Of a stretch of 64,000 nucleotides of DNA, positions 37,356-46,829 are shown in pieces. Position 1 is the first letter of the stretch, and every line of letters starts with the position of its first letter. This DNA comes from Streptomyces sp. MA5143a (GTDB lineage Bacteria; Actinomycetota; Actinomycetes; Streptomycetales; Streptomycetaceae): positions 305,500 to 369,499 of the forward strand of contig NZ_OLMK01000026.1 of the NCBI RefSeq assembly GCF_900290235.1, in the 5' to 3' direction. A program made the translations under genes and the position numbers. Below the pieces are notes generated by a model that made no database searches, was not told where the DNA came from, and was given only the letters and a program-made list of their open reading frames with translations.

Positions 37356-37607
37356 GTGACTCCGGTGAGCCGGGCCTTTCGGCCTTGCCCCTCGGCGTGC
37401 TCCAGACTCTAGCTGATCCGCAGGGGTGCAACGCAAGTCGGTTCCCGCCGGGGGCCAAGTCCGCCACCCCCAGGGTCCGCTGACGGACACTGAGGGCCGG
37501 CCTCGGCAGGGTGCCCGACCCGGCACACCCCGCCGGGCCTCACCCGACCCGGATCACCCGGCGGCCTCGCCCGCCCTGGTCACCCGGCGCGGATCACCCG
37601 CCCCGGC

Positions 37608-37925
37608 TCACTGGGCGTCGGCGAACGCCTCGTAGACCTTCTTGGGGATCCGGCCGCGGGCCGGCACCTCCAGCTTGTTGGCCATGGCCCAGGCGCGGAC
37701 GGCCGCGGGGTCCGGGGCCACCTGGGTCTGCTTGTAGGCCTTGCCCGACCTCGACCGCTTCCGCCCGGCCTCCACGTACGGCGCGAGCGCCTCACGCAGT
37801 TTCTCGGCGTTGGCCTCGTTGAGGTCGATCTCGTACGACTTGCCGTCGAGTCCGAAGGCGATCGTCTCCGCCGCTTCCGAGCCGTCGATGTCGTCGGAGA
37901 GAGTGACCACGACACGCTGCGCCAC
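37608..37925 (-). CDS. lsrL: Lsr2-family nucleoid-associated protein
   Basis: A 105-residue H-NS-like xenogeneic silencer. The N-terminal oligomerisation domain is MAQRVVVTLSDDIDGSEAAE and SYEIDLNEANAEKLREAL; the C-terminal DNA-binding domain has VRAWAMANKLEVPARGRIPKKV with the AT-hook-like RGR. It binds AT-rich DNA. Position beside purS matches the Lsr2 paralogue that is called LsrL (SCO4076 as I recall), not the main Lsr2, hence the symbol. GTG start; GAAGGGA lies upstream with longer than usual spacing. Confidence 0.88.
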   Translation of the reverse strand: MAQRVVVTLSDDIDGSEAAETIAFGLDGKSYEIDLNEANAEKLREALAPYVEAGRKRSRSGKAYKQTQVAPDPAAVRAWAMANKLEVPARGRIPKKVYEAFADAQ

Positions 37926-38266
37926 GAATATCGGTCCCTTCGTGTGACATCTCTCCGCTGACGTGCCCTTACGTCCCGGTGATGTCGTCTGTCCGGCGGT
38001 TAATTGGGCAAAGTATCGGCTATTGCCAATTCATTTGTACAGGTCCCCGCATTGCATTGTGAAGACAGACTTAATCCGCTGGCGTGTCCGTCGCGCAATA
38101 GGGTCGGGGGATCTTTCCCGGAAGTTTTCACGAAGAGGATCACCCGATACCGGATCGTGACCGCCATCACCAGGAATGTCTGTAGATTCCTACGAATCTA
38201 CTCGCGTAGAAATTTTGTGCGGGTAGTCTGAAGGGACCTGCTCAGCACCACACACCGGGAGTGCCA
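37926..38266. other. AT-rich divergent region between lsrL and purS
   Basis: About 340 bases, with the stretch 37998-38225 the most AT-rich in the core part of the window (TTAATTGGGC, GCCAATTCATTTGTAC, AGAAATTTTG). Such DNA is the preferred target of Lsr2-type proteins, so control of lsrL and purS by LsrL or Lsr2 is plausible. A candidate purS -10, TAGTCT, is at 38224-38229. No gene is seen. Confidence 0.6.
38182..38201. promoter_or_regulatory. Perfect 8-bp palindrome upstream of purS
   Basis: GTAGATTC-CTAC-GAATCTAC, with CTAC/GTAG echoes nearby (CGCGTAG). It lies about 25 bases upstream of the candidate -10. This is the form of an operator for a dimeric regulator; none is identified. Confidence 0.55.
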
Positions 38267-38530
38267 GTGGCACGCGTCGTAGTCGACGTCATGCTCAAGC
38301 CGGAGATCCTCGACCCCCAGGGCCAGGCGGTGCAGCGCGCGCTGCCGCGCCTCGGTTTCGAGGGCGTCTCCGACGTACGTCAGGGAAAGCGATTCGAACT
38401 GGAAGTGGACGGACCGGTGGACGACGCCGCGCTCGCCCGCATCCATGAACTGGCGGAATCCTTCCTCGCCAACACCGTGATCGAAGACTTCACCGTGAAG
38501 GTGGAGGAAGTCGTGGAGGCAGGAAAGTGA
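38267..38530 (+). CDS. purS: FGAM synthase subunit PurS
   Basis: An 87-residue small subunit of phosphoribosylformylglycinamidine synthase, which holds PurQ and PurL together for ammonia channelling. The sequence (M)[20 protein letters not shown] followed by [14 protein letters not shown] is typical. GTG 38267 is chosen over GTG 38261 because GGGAG ends at 38260. The stop overlaps the purQ start (GTGA, 38527-38530). Confidence 0.95.
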   Translation: MARVVVDVMLKPEILDPQGQAVQRALPRLGFEGVSDVRQGKRFELEVDGPVDDAALARIHELAESFLANTVIEDFTVKVEEVVEAGK

Positions 38531-39207
38531 CCGCACGTATTGGCGTCGTCACTTTTCCCGGCAGCCTCGACGACCGCGACACCCAGCGCGCGATCCGGCT
38601 GGCGGGTGCCGAGCCCGTCGCCCTGTGGCACAAGGACAAGGACCTCCACCAGGTCGACGCCGTGGTGCTGTGCGGCGGTTTCTCCTACGGCGACTATCTG
38701 CGCGCCGGAGCCATCGCGCGCTTCTCGCCGGTGATGGAGACCCTCATCGAGCAGGCGAAGGCCGGACTGCCGGTCCTCGGTATCTGCAACGGCTTCCAGA
38801 TCCTCACCGAGGCCCACCTCCTGCCCGGCACGATGCTGCGCAACGACCACCTGCACTTCATCTGCCGCGACCAGAAGCTGCGGGTGGAGAACGCCGAGAC
38901 CTCCTGGACCACCGACTACACGGCCGGCCAGGAGATCCACATCCCGCTGAAGAACAACGACGGGCAGTACGTCGCCGACGAGTACACCCTCGACAAGCTG
39001 GAGGCCGAGGGCCGGGTCGCGTTCCGCTACCTCGACTTCAACCCCAACGGCTCCCAGCGGGACATCGCCGGCGTCACCAACGAGGCCGGCAACGTCGTGG
39101 GCCTGATGCCGCACCCGGAGCACGCCGTGGAGCCGCTCATCGGCACCGGCCGCACCGACGGCCTCCCCTTCTTCACCTCGATCCTCAAGAAGCTGGTCAA
39201 CGCATGA
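38527..39207 (+). CDS. purQ: FGAM synthase glutaminase subunit PurQ
   Basis: A 226-residue class I glutamine amidotransferase. The catalytic Cys lies in [10 protein letters not shown], and the His/Glu pair in [11 protein letters not shown]. It releases ammonia for PurL. Translationally coupled to purS at its start (GTGA) and to purL at its end (ATGA, 39204-39207). Confidence 0.97.
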   Translation: MTARIGVVTFPGSLDDRDTQRAIRLAGAEPVALWHKDKDLHQVDAVVLCGGFSYGDYLRAGAIARFSPVMETLIEQAKAGLPVLGICNGFQILTEAHLLPGTMLRNDHLHFICRDQKLRVENAETSWTTDYTAGQEIHIPLKNNDGQYVADEYTLDKLEAEGRVAFRYLDFNPNGSQRDIAGVTNEAGNVVGLMPHPEHAVEPLIGTGRTDGLPFFTSILKKLVNA

Positions 39208-41462
39208 GCCGGACGCCTCTGGACACGGTCGAGCACGCGGCCGCGACCCCCGACGTCGAGCTGCCCTGGGCCGAACTGGGCCTGAAGAAGGACGAGTACG
39301 AGAGGGTCGTCGAGATCCTCGGCCGCCGCCCCACCGGCGCGGAGCTGGCCATGTACTCCGTCATGTGGTCCGAGCACTGCTCGTACAAGTCGTCGAAGGT
39401 GCACCTGCGCCAGTTCGGCGAGAAGGCGCCCCAGTCGGACGCCCTCCTCGTCGGCATCGGTGAGAACGCCGGCGTCGTCGACGTCGGCCAGGGCTACGCG
39501 GTCACCTTCAAGGTCGAGTCGCACAACCACCCCTCCTACGTCGAGCCCTACCAGGGCGCGGCCACGGGCGTCGGCGGCATCGTCCGCGACATCATCGCCA
39601 TGGGCGCCCGCCCGGTCGCCGTGGTCGACCCGCTGCGCTTCGGCGCGGCCGACCACCCCGACACCAAGCGCGTCCTGCCGGGCGTCGTCGCGGGCATCGG
39701 CGGCTACGGCAACTGCCTGGGCCTGCCCAACATCGGCGGCGAGGTCGTCTTCGACGCCTGCTACCAGGGCAACCCGCTGGTCAACGCCGGTGCCATCGGC
39801 GTCATGCGGCACGAGGACATCCACCTCGCGAAGGCCTCCGGCGCCGGCAACAAGGTCATCCTCTACGGGGCCCGCACCGGCGGCGACGGCATCGGCGGCG
39901 CCTCCATCCTGGCCTCCGAGACCTTCGACGACGCCAAGCCCTCCAAGCGCCCCGCCGTCCAGGTCGGCGACCCCTTCCAGGAGAAGCTCCTCATCGAGTG
40001 CACCCTGGAGGCGTTCAAGGAGAAGCTGGTCGTCGGTATCCAGGACCTCGGCGCGGCGGGCCTGTCCTGCGCGACGAGCGAGCTGGCGTCGAACGGCTCC
40101 GGCGGCATGCGCGTCACCCTCGACGACGTACCGCTGCGCGACTCCACGCTCTCGCCCGAGGAGATCCTCATGAGCGAGTCGCAGGAACGCATGTGCGCGG
40201 TCGTCGAGCCCGACAAGGTCGACCGCTTCCTGGAGATCTGCGACAAGTGGGACGTCATCGCCACCGTCATCGGTGAGGTGACCGACGGCGACCGCCTGGA
40301 GATCTTCTGGCACGGCGGCAAGATCGTCGACGTCGACCCGCGCACCGTCGCGCACGACGGCCCGGTCTACGAGCGCCCCTACGCCCGCCCCGACTGGCAG
40401 GACGCGCTCCAGGCGGACGACGCGAACAAGCTGCCCCGGCCGGAGACCGGCGAGGAGCTGCGCGAGCAGGTCCTGAAGCTGGTCGCCTCCCCGAACCAGG
40501 CCTCGAAGTCCTGGATCACCTCCCAGTACGACCACTTCGTGCAGGGCAACACGGTGCTGGCCCAGCCCGAGGACTCGGGCATGATCCGCGTCGACGAGTC
40601 GACCGGCCTGGGCGTCGCCATCGCCACCGACGGCAACGGCCGCTACGCCAAGCTGGACCCCTACCACGGCGCCCAGCTGGCCCTGGCGGAGGCGTACCGC
40701 AATGTCGCCACCACCGGTGCCAAGCCGCTCGCCGTCTCCGACTGCCTGAACTTCGGCTCGCCCGAGGACCCGGCGGTCATGTGGCAGTTCGCGGAGGCCG
40801 TCCGCGGTCTGGCGGACGCGTGCCAGCAGCTGGGCACCCCGGTGACCGGCGGCAACGTCTCGCTCTACAACCAGACGGGCGAGGTCGCCATCCACCCGAC
40901 GCCGGTCGTGGCCGTCCTCGGCGTCATCGACGACGTGGCCCGCCGCACGCCGGTCGCCTTCCAGGAGGAGGGGCAGCTGCTCTACCTCCTCGGCGACACC
41001 CGCGAGGAGTTCGGCGGCTCGGCCTGGTCCCAGGTCGTCCACGACCACCTCGGCGGTCTGCCCCCGCAGGTCGACCTGGAGCGCGAGCGCCTGCTGGCCG
41101 AGATCCTGATCTCCGCCTCCCGCGACGGCATGATCGACTCCGCGCACGACCTGTCCGATGGCGGCCTCATCCAGGCGGTCGTCGAGTCGGCCCTGCTCGG
41201 CGGCAAGGGCGCCCGCCTGATCGTCCCCGACGGTCTGGACGCCTTCACCTTCCTGCTCTCCGAGTCGGCCGGCCGCGCCGTCGTGGCCGTCCCCCGCTCG
41301 GAGGAGGTCCGCTTCAACGACATGTGCGGCGCCCGGGGCCTCCCGGTCACCCGCATCGGCGTCGTCGACGGCGACACCGTCGACATCCAGGGCGAGTTCA
41401 CCCTCACCCTGGAGGAGCTGCGCACGGCACACGAGGGCACGATCCCGGCACTGCTGGCGTAA
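39204..41462 (+). CDS. purL: FGAM synthase synthetase subunit PurL
   Basis: A 752-residue short-form PurL: formylglycinamide ribonucleotide + ammonia + ATP to FGAM. Signature parts: [61 protein letters not shown], and in the second half [11 protein letters not shown] and [10 protein letters not shown]. It is the last gene of the purSQL operon, before a strong extended terminator. Length is normal for the actinobacterial PurL that works with PurS and PurQ. Confidence 0.97.
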   Translation: MSRTPLDTVEHAAATPDVELPWAELGLKKDEYERVVEILGRRPTGAELAMYSVMWSEHCSYKSSKVHLRQFGEKAPQSDALLVGIGENAGVVDVGQGYAVTFKVESHNHPSYVEPYQGAATGVGGIVRDIIAMGARPVAVVDPLRFGAADHPDTKRVLPGVVAGIGGYGNCLGLPNIGGEVVFDACYQGNPLVNAGAIGVMRHEDIHLAKASGAGNKVILYGARTGGDGIGGASILASETFDDAKPSKRPAVQVGDPFQEKLLIECTLEAFKEKLVVGIQDLGAAGLSCATSELASNGSGGMRVTLDDVPLRDSTLSPEEILMSESQERMCAVVEPDKVDRFLEICDKWDVIATVIGEVTDGDRLEIFWHGGKIVDVDPRTVAHDGPVYERPYARPDWQDALQADDANKLPRPETGEELREQVLKLVASPNQASKSWITSQYDHFVQGNTVLAQPEDSGMIRVDESTGLGVAIATDGNGRYAKLDPYHGAQLALAEAYRNVATTGAKPLAVSDCLNFGSPEDPAVMWQFAEAVRGLADACQQLGTPVTGGNVSLYNQTGEVAIHPTPVVAVLGVIDDVARRTPVAFQEEGQLLYLLGDTREEFGGSAWSQVVHDHLGGLPPQVDLERERLLAEILISASRDGMIDSAHDLSDGGLIQAVVESALLGGKGARLIVPDGLDAFTFLLSESAGRAVVAVPRSEEVRFNDMCGARGLPVTRIGVVDGDTVDIQGEFTLTLEELRTAHEGTIPALLA

Positions 41463-41472
41463 CCCCCTGCGC

Positions 41473-41514
41473 CGTACGAACCCCGCCCGGCTGTCCGGGC
41501 GGGGCCTTCGTACG
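41473..41514 (+). terminator. purSQL terminator
   Basis: Inner arms CCCCGCCCGG (41481-41490) and CCGGGCGGGG (41495-41504), extended by CGTACGAA (41473-41480) and TTCGTACG (41507-41514). Confidence 0.88.
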
Positions 41515-41624
41515 GGCGCGGTCAGAGGGGCGGAGCCCCCTTCCGGGCGTGCGTCGACCACGTCACCGCCGGCCGGGACCGCGAGGACATCACGTTCCCC
41601 ACCCCCTCCGGCCTCCCCTCCGCA

Positions 41625-41630
41625 TAGGCT
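41625..41630 (+). promoter_or_regulatory. -10 box of a leaderless gene
   Basis: TAGGCT lies 7 bases before ATG 41638; no ribosome binding site is present. Confidence 0.5.
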
Positions 41631-41637
41631 CCCCACC

Positions 41638-42435
41638 ATGCCCCCGGCCAGGAAACGCCCCCGCGCCTACGACCCCGCCAAGACCCGCCAGGCCGTGCTG
41701 GCCCAGTTCGCGACCGTACGACAGGCGGTGACCGCGCTCGGCCCGGAGCAGCTCGCGCTGCCCACCCGGCTCGGGGAGTGGACCGTACGGGACCTGGCCG
41801 CGCACCTCACCATGGCCGTGGAGAGCGTGAGCCGGGCGCTGGACCGGCCCGAACCGGCGAAGGCGGAGGTCGGCCCCCTCGACTACGGCGCGGCCACCGC
41901 TCCCTTCGCCGACGCCGTCGACGAGGGCAGCCGCGCCCTGGCCGAGGCCCACCCGGACCTCGGCGCCCTCTACGCCGAGACGGAGCGCCGGCTCACCGAG
42001 CGGCTCGCCGCCACCCCGGACGACCGGATCGTCGACACCCGCGCCGGCGCCATGTCCCTCGCCGGCTACCTGGTCACCCGCACCGTCGAGCTCGTCGTCC
42101 ACACCGACGACCTGAACGCCGCCGTCCCCGGCCTCGACCTGCCCTTCGACCGCCACGCCCTCGCCACCTGCGTCCGGCTGCTCGCCGACACCCTGGCCGC
42201 GCGGGCCCCCGGCGGCTCGACGGAGGTGCGGATCCCGCCGTACGCCGTCGTGCAGTGCGTGGAGGGGCCGAGGCACACCCGCGGCACCCCGCCGAACGTC
42301 GTCGAGACCGACCCGCTGACCTGGGTCCGCCTGGCCACCGGCCGCCTGGAGTGGGCCACCGCCCTCGACGAGGCGAAGGTCAGTGCCGGCGGCGAGCGGG
42401 CCGACCTGAGCGCGCTGCTCCCCCTGCTGAGCTGA
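41638..42435 (+). CDS. Mycothiol-dependent isomerase-like (MDMPI/SCP2) protein
   Basis: A 265-residue protein. The N-terminal DinB-like MDMPI domain (LGEWTVRDLAAHLTMAVE, with the late VELVVHTDDL) resembles mycothiol-dependent maleylpyruvate isomerases; the C-terminal part (IPPYAVVQCVEGPRHTRGTP, DPLTWVRLATGRLEW) is SCP2-like. Usually annotated as a sterol carrier family protein. Substrate unknown. It appears leaderless and lies between the purine genes without sharing their role. Confidence 0.75.
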   Translation: MPPARKRPRAYDPAKTRQAVLAQFATVRQAVTALGPEQLALPTRLGEWTVRDLAAHLTMAVESVSRALDRPEPAKAEVGPLDYGAATAPFADAVDEGSRALAEAHPDLGALYAETERRLTERLAATPDDRIVDTRAGAMSLAGYLVTRTVELVVHTDDLNAAVPGLDLPFDRHALATCVRLLADTLAARAPGGSTEVRIPPYAVVQCVEGPRHTRGTPPNVVETDPLTWVRLATGRLEWATALDEAKVSAGGERADLSALLPLLS

Positions 42436-42490
42436 ACCGCCCTCGAACAACCAGGTGGAACCGCCCACGCACCCCACCCGTCCCACCGGC

Positions 42491-43315
42491 ATGGACAAGC
42501 AGCGACTGACCCGCACCGCCCTGCCCCTGGCAGCCCTGACCCTGTTCCCGCTCCTCGCGGCCTGCGGCACCGAGTCCGGTACCGGCGCCGGCAGCGGCTC
42601 CGTGGGACCGGGCGCCAAGGAGTCGGTCACCGGGGTCCACTGGACGGTCGACAGCCTCACGGTGGACGGGAAGACCACCAAGGCCCCCGACGGCGCCTAT
42701 CTGAAGATCGACGACAACGGCGAGGTCAACGGCAACTACGGCTGCAACACCTTCGGCTCGACCGCCGACTTCAAGGACGACTCCGTCGACTTCGAGATCG
42801 CCCGGTCCACGGAGATGGCCTGCGGCGACGCCCCCATGAAGTTCGAGAAGAGCTTCTCCCGCACCCTCGACACCGGGACGTTCAAGGCCAGGGCCACCGA
42901 CGGCGGACTCACCCTCACCACGGCCGACGGCGACACCGTGCGGCTCAGTGAGGAGAAGCCCGCCGAGCTGTACGGCACCAAGTGGCGCGTCGACTCGCTC
43001 ATGGACCACGACGTCGCCCAGTCCCTCCCCGGGGAGGCCGAAGGCAAGGCCTGGTTCACCTTCGACAAGAAGAAGGGCACCCTCAGCGGCAGCCTCGGCT
43101 GCAACGAGGTCACCGCGGAGGCGACGGTGAGCAAGGGCGAGATCACCCTCGGCCACGCGCGCACCACCCGCAAGATGTGCTCCGACTCACTCATGGCCGC
43201 CGAGCGGACCCTCCTCGGCCTCTTCAAGGGCACGGTGGAGTATCGGATCGATCACCGCAGTATCACGCTGACCAGCGAAAACGACCTGGGTGTCGGTGCG
43301 GTCGCCGACAAGTGA
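42491..43315 (+). CDS. Lipoprotein with two META domains
   Basis: A 274-residue lipoprotein: signal peptide (LTRTALPLAALTLFPLLAAC), lipobox LAAC with the modified Cys at residue 25, then two META (HslJ-like) domains. Each domain carries the GCNTFGS or GCNEVTA motif and a Cys near its end (STEMACG, TTRKMCS). HslJ relatives are linked to heat-shock or antibiotic tolerance, but the function is not clear. A short linker rich in Gly and Ser follows the anchor. Confidence 0.85.
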   Translation: MDKQRLTRTALPLAALTLFPLLAACGTESGTGAGSGSVGPGAKESVTGVHWTVDSLTVDGKTTKAPDGAYLKIDDNGEVNGNYGCNTFGSTADFKDDSVDFEIARSTEMACGDAPMKFEKSFSRTLDTGTFKARATDGGLTLTTADGDTVRLSEEKPAELYGTKWRVDSLMDHDVAQSLPGEAEGKAWFTFDKKKGTLSGSLGCNEVTAEATVSKGEITLGHARTTRKMCSDSLMAAERTLLGLFKGTVEYRIDHRSITLTSENDLGVGAVADK

Positions 43316-43386
43316 CCTGCGGCGGCAAGCAGTCGGGACCGGCGGTGGGCGAGATCTGCGGATTCGGACCGGTGCGCGATCTCGCC

Positions 43387-43392
43387 TACACT
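43387..43392 (+). promoter_or_regulatory. -10 box of leaderless purF
   Basis: TACACT lies 7 bases before GTG 43400. A weak -35 (TTCGGA, 43362-43367) is 19 bases upstream. Confidence 0.5.
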
Positions 43393-43399
43393 CGGTTGC

Positions 43400-44926
43400 G
43401 TGCCACGTGGTGACGGACGACTCAACCACGACCTTCTCCCCGGCGAGAAAGGCCCCCAGGACGCGTGTGGCGTCTTCGGTGTCTGGGCCCCGGGCGAAGA
43501 GGTCGCCAAGCTCACGTACTTCGGGCTCTACGCCCTCCAGCATCGGGGCCAGGAATCCGCGGGTATCGCGGTCAGCAACGGCTCCCAGATCCTCGTCTTC
43601 AAGGACATGGGCCTCGTGTCCCAGGTCTTCGACGAGACCTCGCTCGGTTCCCTCCAAGGTCACATCGCGGTCGGTCACGCCCGCTACTCGACCACCGGCG
43701 CCTCCGTCTGGGAGAACGCCCAGCCCACGTTCCGTGCCACCGCGCACGGTTCCATCGCCCTCGGCCACAACGGCAACCTGGTCAACACGGCCCAGCTCGC
43801 CGAGATGGTCGCCGACCTGCCCAAGCAGGAGGGCCGTACGCCGCGTGTCGCGGCGACCAACGACACCGACCTGCTCACCGCGCTCCTCGCGGCCCAGGTC
43901 GACGAGGACGGCAAGCCGCTGACGATCGAGGAGGGGGCCCACGCGGTCCTCCCACAGGTCCGCGGCGCCTTCTCCCTCGTCTTCATGGACGAGCACACCC
44001 TGTACGCCGCGCGTGACCCGCAGGGCATCCGCCCGCTGGTCCTCGGCCGGCTGGAGCGCGGCTGGGTCGTCGCCTCCGAGTCCGCCGCCCTCGACATCTG
44101 CGGTGCCTCCTACGTCCGCGAGATCGAGCCGGGCGAGTTCATCGCCATCGACGAGAACGGACTGCGCAGTTCCCGCTTCGCGGAAGCGAAGCCCAAGGGC
44201 TGTGTCTTCGAGTATGTGTACCTGGCCCGCCCGGACACCGACATCGCCGGCCGGAACGTGTACCTCTCCCGCGTGGAGATGGGCCGAAAGCTGGCCAAGG
44301 AAGCCCCCGTCGAGGCGGACCTCGTCATAGCGACCCCGGAGTCCGGCACGCCGGCCGCCATCGGCTACGCGGAGGCCTCGGGCATCCCGTTCGGTGCGGG
44401 TCTGGTGAAGAACGCCTACGTCGGACGTACGTTCATCCAGCCCTCGCAGACGATCCGCCAGCTCGGTATCCGGCTGAAGCTGAACCCGCTGAAGGAAGTC
44501 ATCAAGGGCAAGCGCCTGGTGGTCGTCGACGACTCGATCGTCCGCGGCAACACCCAGCGCGCACTGGTCCGGATGCTCCGCGAGGCCGGGGCGGCCGAGG
44601 TCCACATCCGGATCTCCTCCCCGCCCGTGAAGTGGCCCTGCTTCTTCGGCATCGACTTCGCCACCCGCGCCGAGCTCATCGCCAACGGCATGACGATCGA
44701 CGAGATCGGCACCTCCCTGGGCGCCGACTCCCTGGCGTACATCTCCATCGACGGCATGATCGAGGCGACCACGATCGCCAAGCCGAACCTCTGCCGTGCC
44801 TGCTTCGACGGCGAGTACCCGATGGAACTGCCGGACCCCGAGCTCCTCGGCAAGCAGCTCCTGGAGACCGAGCTGGCCGCCGGGCCCGCCGCCACGGCCG
44901 CGGCCGACGCGATCCGTCGCCCGTAG
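43400..44926 (+). CDS. purF: Amidophosphoribosyltransferase
   Basis: A 508-residue enzyme for the first committed step of purine synthesis: PRPP + glutamine to phosphoribosylamine. The propeptide ends at PQDA, exposing the catalytic Cys of CGVFGVWAP. Ntn-type glutaminase motifs LYALQHRGQESAG and HARYSTTG follow, then the PRTase loop VVVDDSIVRGNTQ. Conserved cysteines in the late part (RISSPPVKWPCFFG, LCRACFDGEYP) suit an Fe-S cluster, as in Bacillus-type PurF. The start appears leaderless. Confidence 0.97.
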   Translation: MPRGDGRLNHDLLPGEKGPQDACGVFGVWAPGEEVAKLTYFGLYALQHRGQESAGIAVSNGSQILVFKDMGLVSQVFDETSLGSLQGHIAVGHARYSTTGASVWENAQPTFRATAHGSIALGHNGNLVNTAQLAEMVADLPKQEGRTPRVAATNDTDLLTALLAAQVDEDGKPLTIEEGAHAVLPQVRGAFSLVFMDEHTLYAARDPQGIRPLVLGRLERGWVVASESAALDICGASYVREIEPGEFIAIDENGLRSSRFAEAKPKGCVFEYVYLARPDTDIAGRNVYLSRVEMGRKLAKEAPVEADLVIATPESGTPAAIGYAEASGIPFGAGLVKNAYVGRTFIQPSQTIRQLGIRLKLNPLKEVIKGKRLVVVDDSIVRGNTQRALVRMLREAGAAEVHIRISSPPVKWPCFFGIDFATRAELIANGMTIDEIGTSLGADSLAYISIDGMIEATTIAKPNLCRACFDGEYPMELPDPELLGKQLLETELAAGPAATAAADAIRRP

Positions 44927-44976
44927 TCCGCCGCCCCCTGCTCACCCGCAGTACGACACGAAGGTTCTCATCAGCC

Positions 44977-46059
44977 ATGTCTGAGACCCCCATCGCCGAG
45001 GGCGGCGCCAGCTACGCCGCCGCGGGCGTCGACATCGAGGCGGGCGACCGCGCCGTCGAGCTCATGAAGGAATGGGTCAGGAAGACGCAGCGCCCCGAGG
45101 TCCTCGGCGGCCTCGGCGGCTTCGCCGGCCTCTTCGACGCCTCCGCCCTCAAGCGCTACGAGCGCCCCCTGCTGGCCTCCGCCACGGACGGCGTCGGCAC
45201 CAAGGTGGACATCGCCCGCCAGCTGGGCGTCTACGACACCATCGGCCACGACCTCGTCGCGATGGTCATGGACGACATCGTGGTCTGCGGCGCCGAACCG
45301 CTGTTCATGACCGACTACATCTGCGTCGGCAAGGTCCACCCCGAGCGGGTCGCCGCCATCGTCAAGGGCATCGCCGAGGGCTGTGTCCTCGCCGGCTGCG
45401 CCCTCGTCGGCGGTGAGACGGCCGAGCACCCCGGCCTCCTCGGCCCGGACGACTTCGACGTCGCAGGCGCCGGTACGGGCGTGGTCGAGGCGGAGCACCT
45501 GCTCGGCCCGGATCGCATCCGTAAGGGTGACGCGGTGATCGCCATGGCGTCCTCCGGCCTTCACTCGAACGGGTACTCGCTCGTCCGGCATGTCCTGCTG
45601 AACCAGGCAGGGCTCTCCTTGGACGCCCGGATCGCCGAGTTCGACCGCACCCTCGGCGAGGAGCTCCTGGAGCCCACCAAGATCTACTCGCTGGACTGCC
45701 TGGCCCTCACCCGCACCACCGAGGTCCACGCCTTCAGCCACGTCACGGGCGGCGGGCTCGCGGCCAACCTGGCCCGCGTCATCCCCGACCACCTGCACGC
45801 CACGGTCGACCGCTCCACGTGGACCCCGGCCCCCGTGTTCGACCTCGTCGGCCGGACGGGCCAGGTCGAACGCCTGGAGCTGGAGAAGACCCTGAACATG
45901 GGCGTGGGCATGATCGCCATCGTCCCCCAGGAGTCGGCGAACGTGGCCCTGACGACCTTGGCGGACCGAGGCGTCGAGGCCTGGCTCGCCGGCGAGATCA
46001 CCGACCGAGCCGCTCACACGACAGGCGCGGAACTGATCAACGACTACGCACGGAGCTAG
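44977..46059 (+). CDS. purM: AIR synthetase (FGAM cyclo-ligase)
   Basis: A 360-residue enzyme converting FGAM and ATP to aminoimidazole ribonucleotide. Motifs: SYAAAGVDIEAGDRAV, LLASATDGVGTKVDIA, DIVVCGAEPLFMTDYI, GCALVGGETAEHPG, and HVTGGGLAANLARVIP. It lies 50 bases after purF and may share its transcript. Confidence 0.97.
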   Translation: MSETPIAEGGASYAAAGVDIEAGDRAVELMKEWVRKTQRPEVLGGLGGFAGLFDASALKRYERPLLASATDGVGTKVDIARQLGVYDTIGHDLVAMVMDDIVVCGAEPLFMTDYICVGKVHPERVAAIVKGIAEGCVLAGCALVGGETAEHPGLLGPDDFDVAGAGTGVVEAEHLLGPDRIRKGDAVIAMASSGLHSNGYSLVRHVLLNQAGLSLDARIAEFDRTLGEELLEPTKIYSLDCLALTRTTEVHAFSHVTGGGLAANLARVIPDHLHATVDRSTWTPAPVFDLVGRTGQVERLELEKTLNMGVGMIAIVPQESANVALTTLADRGVEAWLAGEITDRAAHTTGAELINDYARS

Positions 46060-46097
46060 AGGAACCCGACGCGCCCCTGACGGCGGCGAAGCCGCCA

Positions 46098-46155
46098 AAG
46101 GGGCGCGGGGAACTGCGCGACCAGCCACCACGAACCCGCAGCCGCCGACGCACAG
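46098..46155. repeat. Dispersed repeat, copy 1
   Basis: Begins AAGGGGCGCGGGGAACTGCG and continues CGACCAGCCACCACGAACCC, ending GCAGCCGCCGACGCACAG. A close copy is at 50796-50852. I recall the same element widely in Streptomyces intergenic regions; it looks like a REP-type sequence. Confidence 0.75.
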
Positions 46156-46258
46156 TGACCCCCGAGCTACAAGGCGCCCGGCCCCTCAAGCGGAGCGCAA
46201 CCGCACAAAACCCGGTCCGGCGTAATCCGCTCGGACCGGGTGAAGCGCAGCTGGACGG

Positions 46259-46516
46259 TCAAGCCCCGCGGCGATGGGACGCAGGACCGGACTCGTCGTC
46301 CTCATCCTCGTCGTCGTCGGAGTTGTACAACTCCGCATACCGCGCGTACGGGTCGTCGTCGTCCTCGTCGTCCTCGAACGGTTCGCCGTTCGGAGGCTGG
46401 CTCGAAGTCGATGCGCCCAGCTCGCTGGCCAGACGCGACAGGTCAGTCCCACCGCTGTTGTACTTCAGCTGGCGGGCGACCTTCGTCTGCTTGGCCTTGG
46501 CCCGGCCGCGCCCCAT
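46259..46516 (-). CDS. DUF3073 domain protein
   Basis: An 85-residue protein with the family opening MGRGRAKAKQTKVARQLKYN, then TDLSRLASELG, and a very acidic tail (EDDEDDDDPYARYAELYN). Found across actinobacteria, function unknown; the basic start suggests RNA or ribosome contact, which is inference. Its 3' end lies about 100 bases from the dispersed repeat. Confidence 0.9.
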   Translation of the reverse strand: MGRGRAKAKQTKVARQLKYNSGGTDLSRLASELGASTSSQPPNGEPFEDDEDDDDPYARYAELYNSDDDEDEDDESGPASHRRGA

Positions 46517-46829
46517 GGCTCGACCCCCTCGGTGACGGGGCTCGACGGCCCCAGAGTCTTGACACGCGTTCATGATCTGGAACGGGCTCTCCGTGGAGAG
46601 ACCGGTCCGTAGGGCTTCCACGGTACCTGAGCCCGCGCCCATACGGTACGTCGCCCGCAGGACGTGGGTGTGCCCAGAACCTGCGAGGAGCCCTTTCCCC
46701 GCTGGTCAACCGCGATTTTAACCGTTTCTTGGCGGACGACCCGCCGACGGAAGTGAGAGTTCTCTCTAAAGCCGTCGGCGGGTACCGGGCCGCGTCGTGC
46801 GACCCTCGCCCGCGCCTGCCCGCGGAACG
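46517..46829. other. Gap upstream of DUF3073, no gene
   Basis: 313 bases between the vdh stop and the DUF3073 start, both on the minus strand; presumably holds the DUF3073 promoter and leader. The stretch CGCGATTTTAACCGTTTC (about 46710) is relatively AT-rich. No clear promoter pair or hairpin stands out. Confidence 0.5.

Noticed and set aside
39027..41639. 870-codon minus-strand reading over purL
   Set aside because: Shadow of purL, which has complete PurL signatures and operon coupling.
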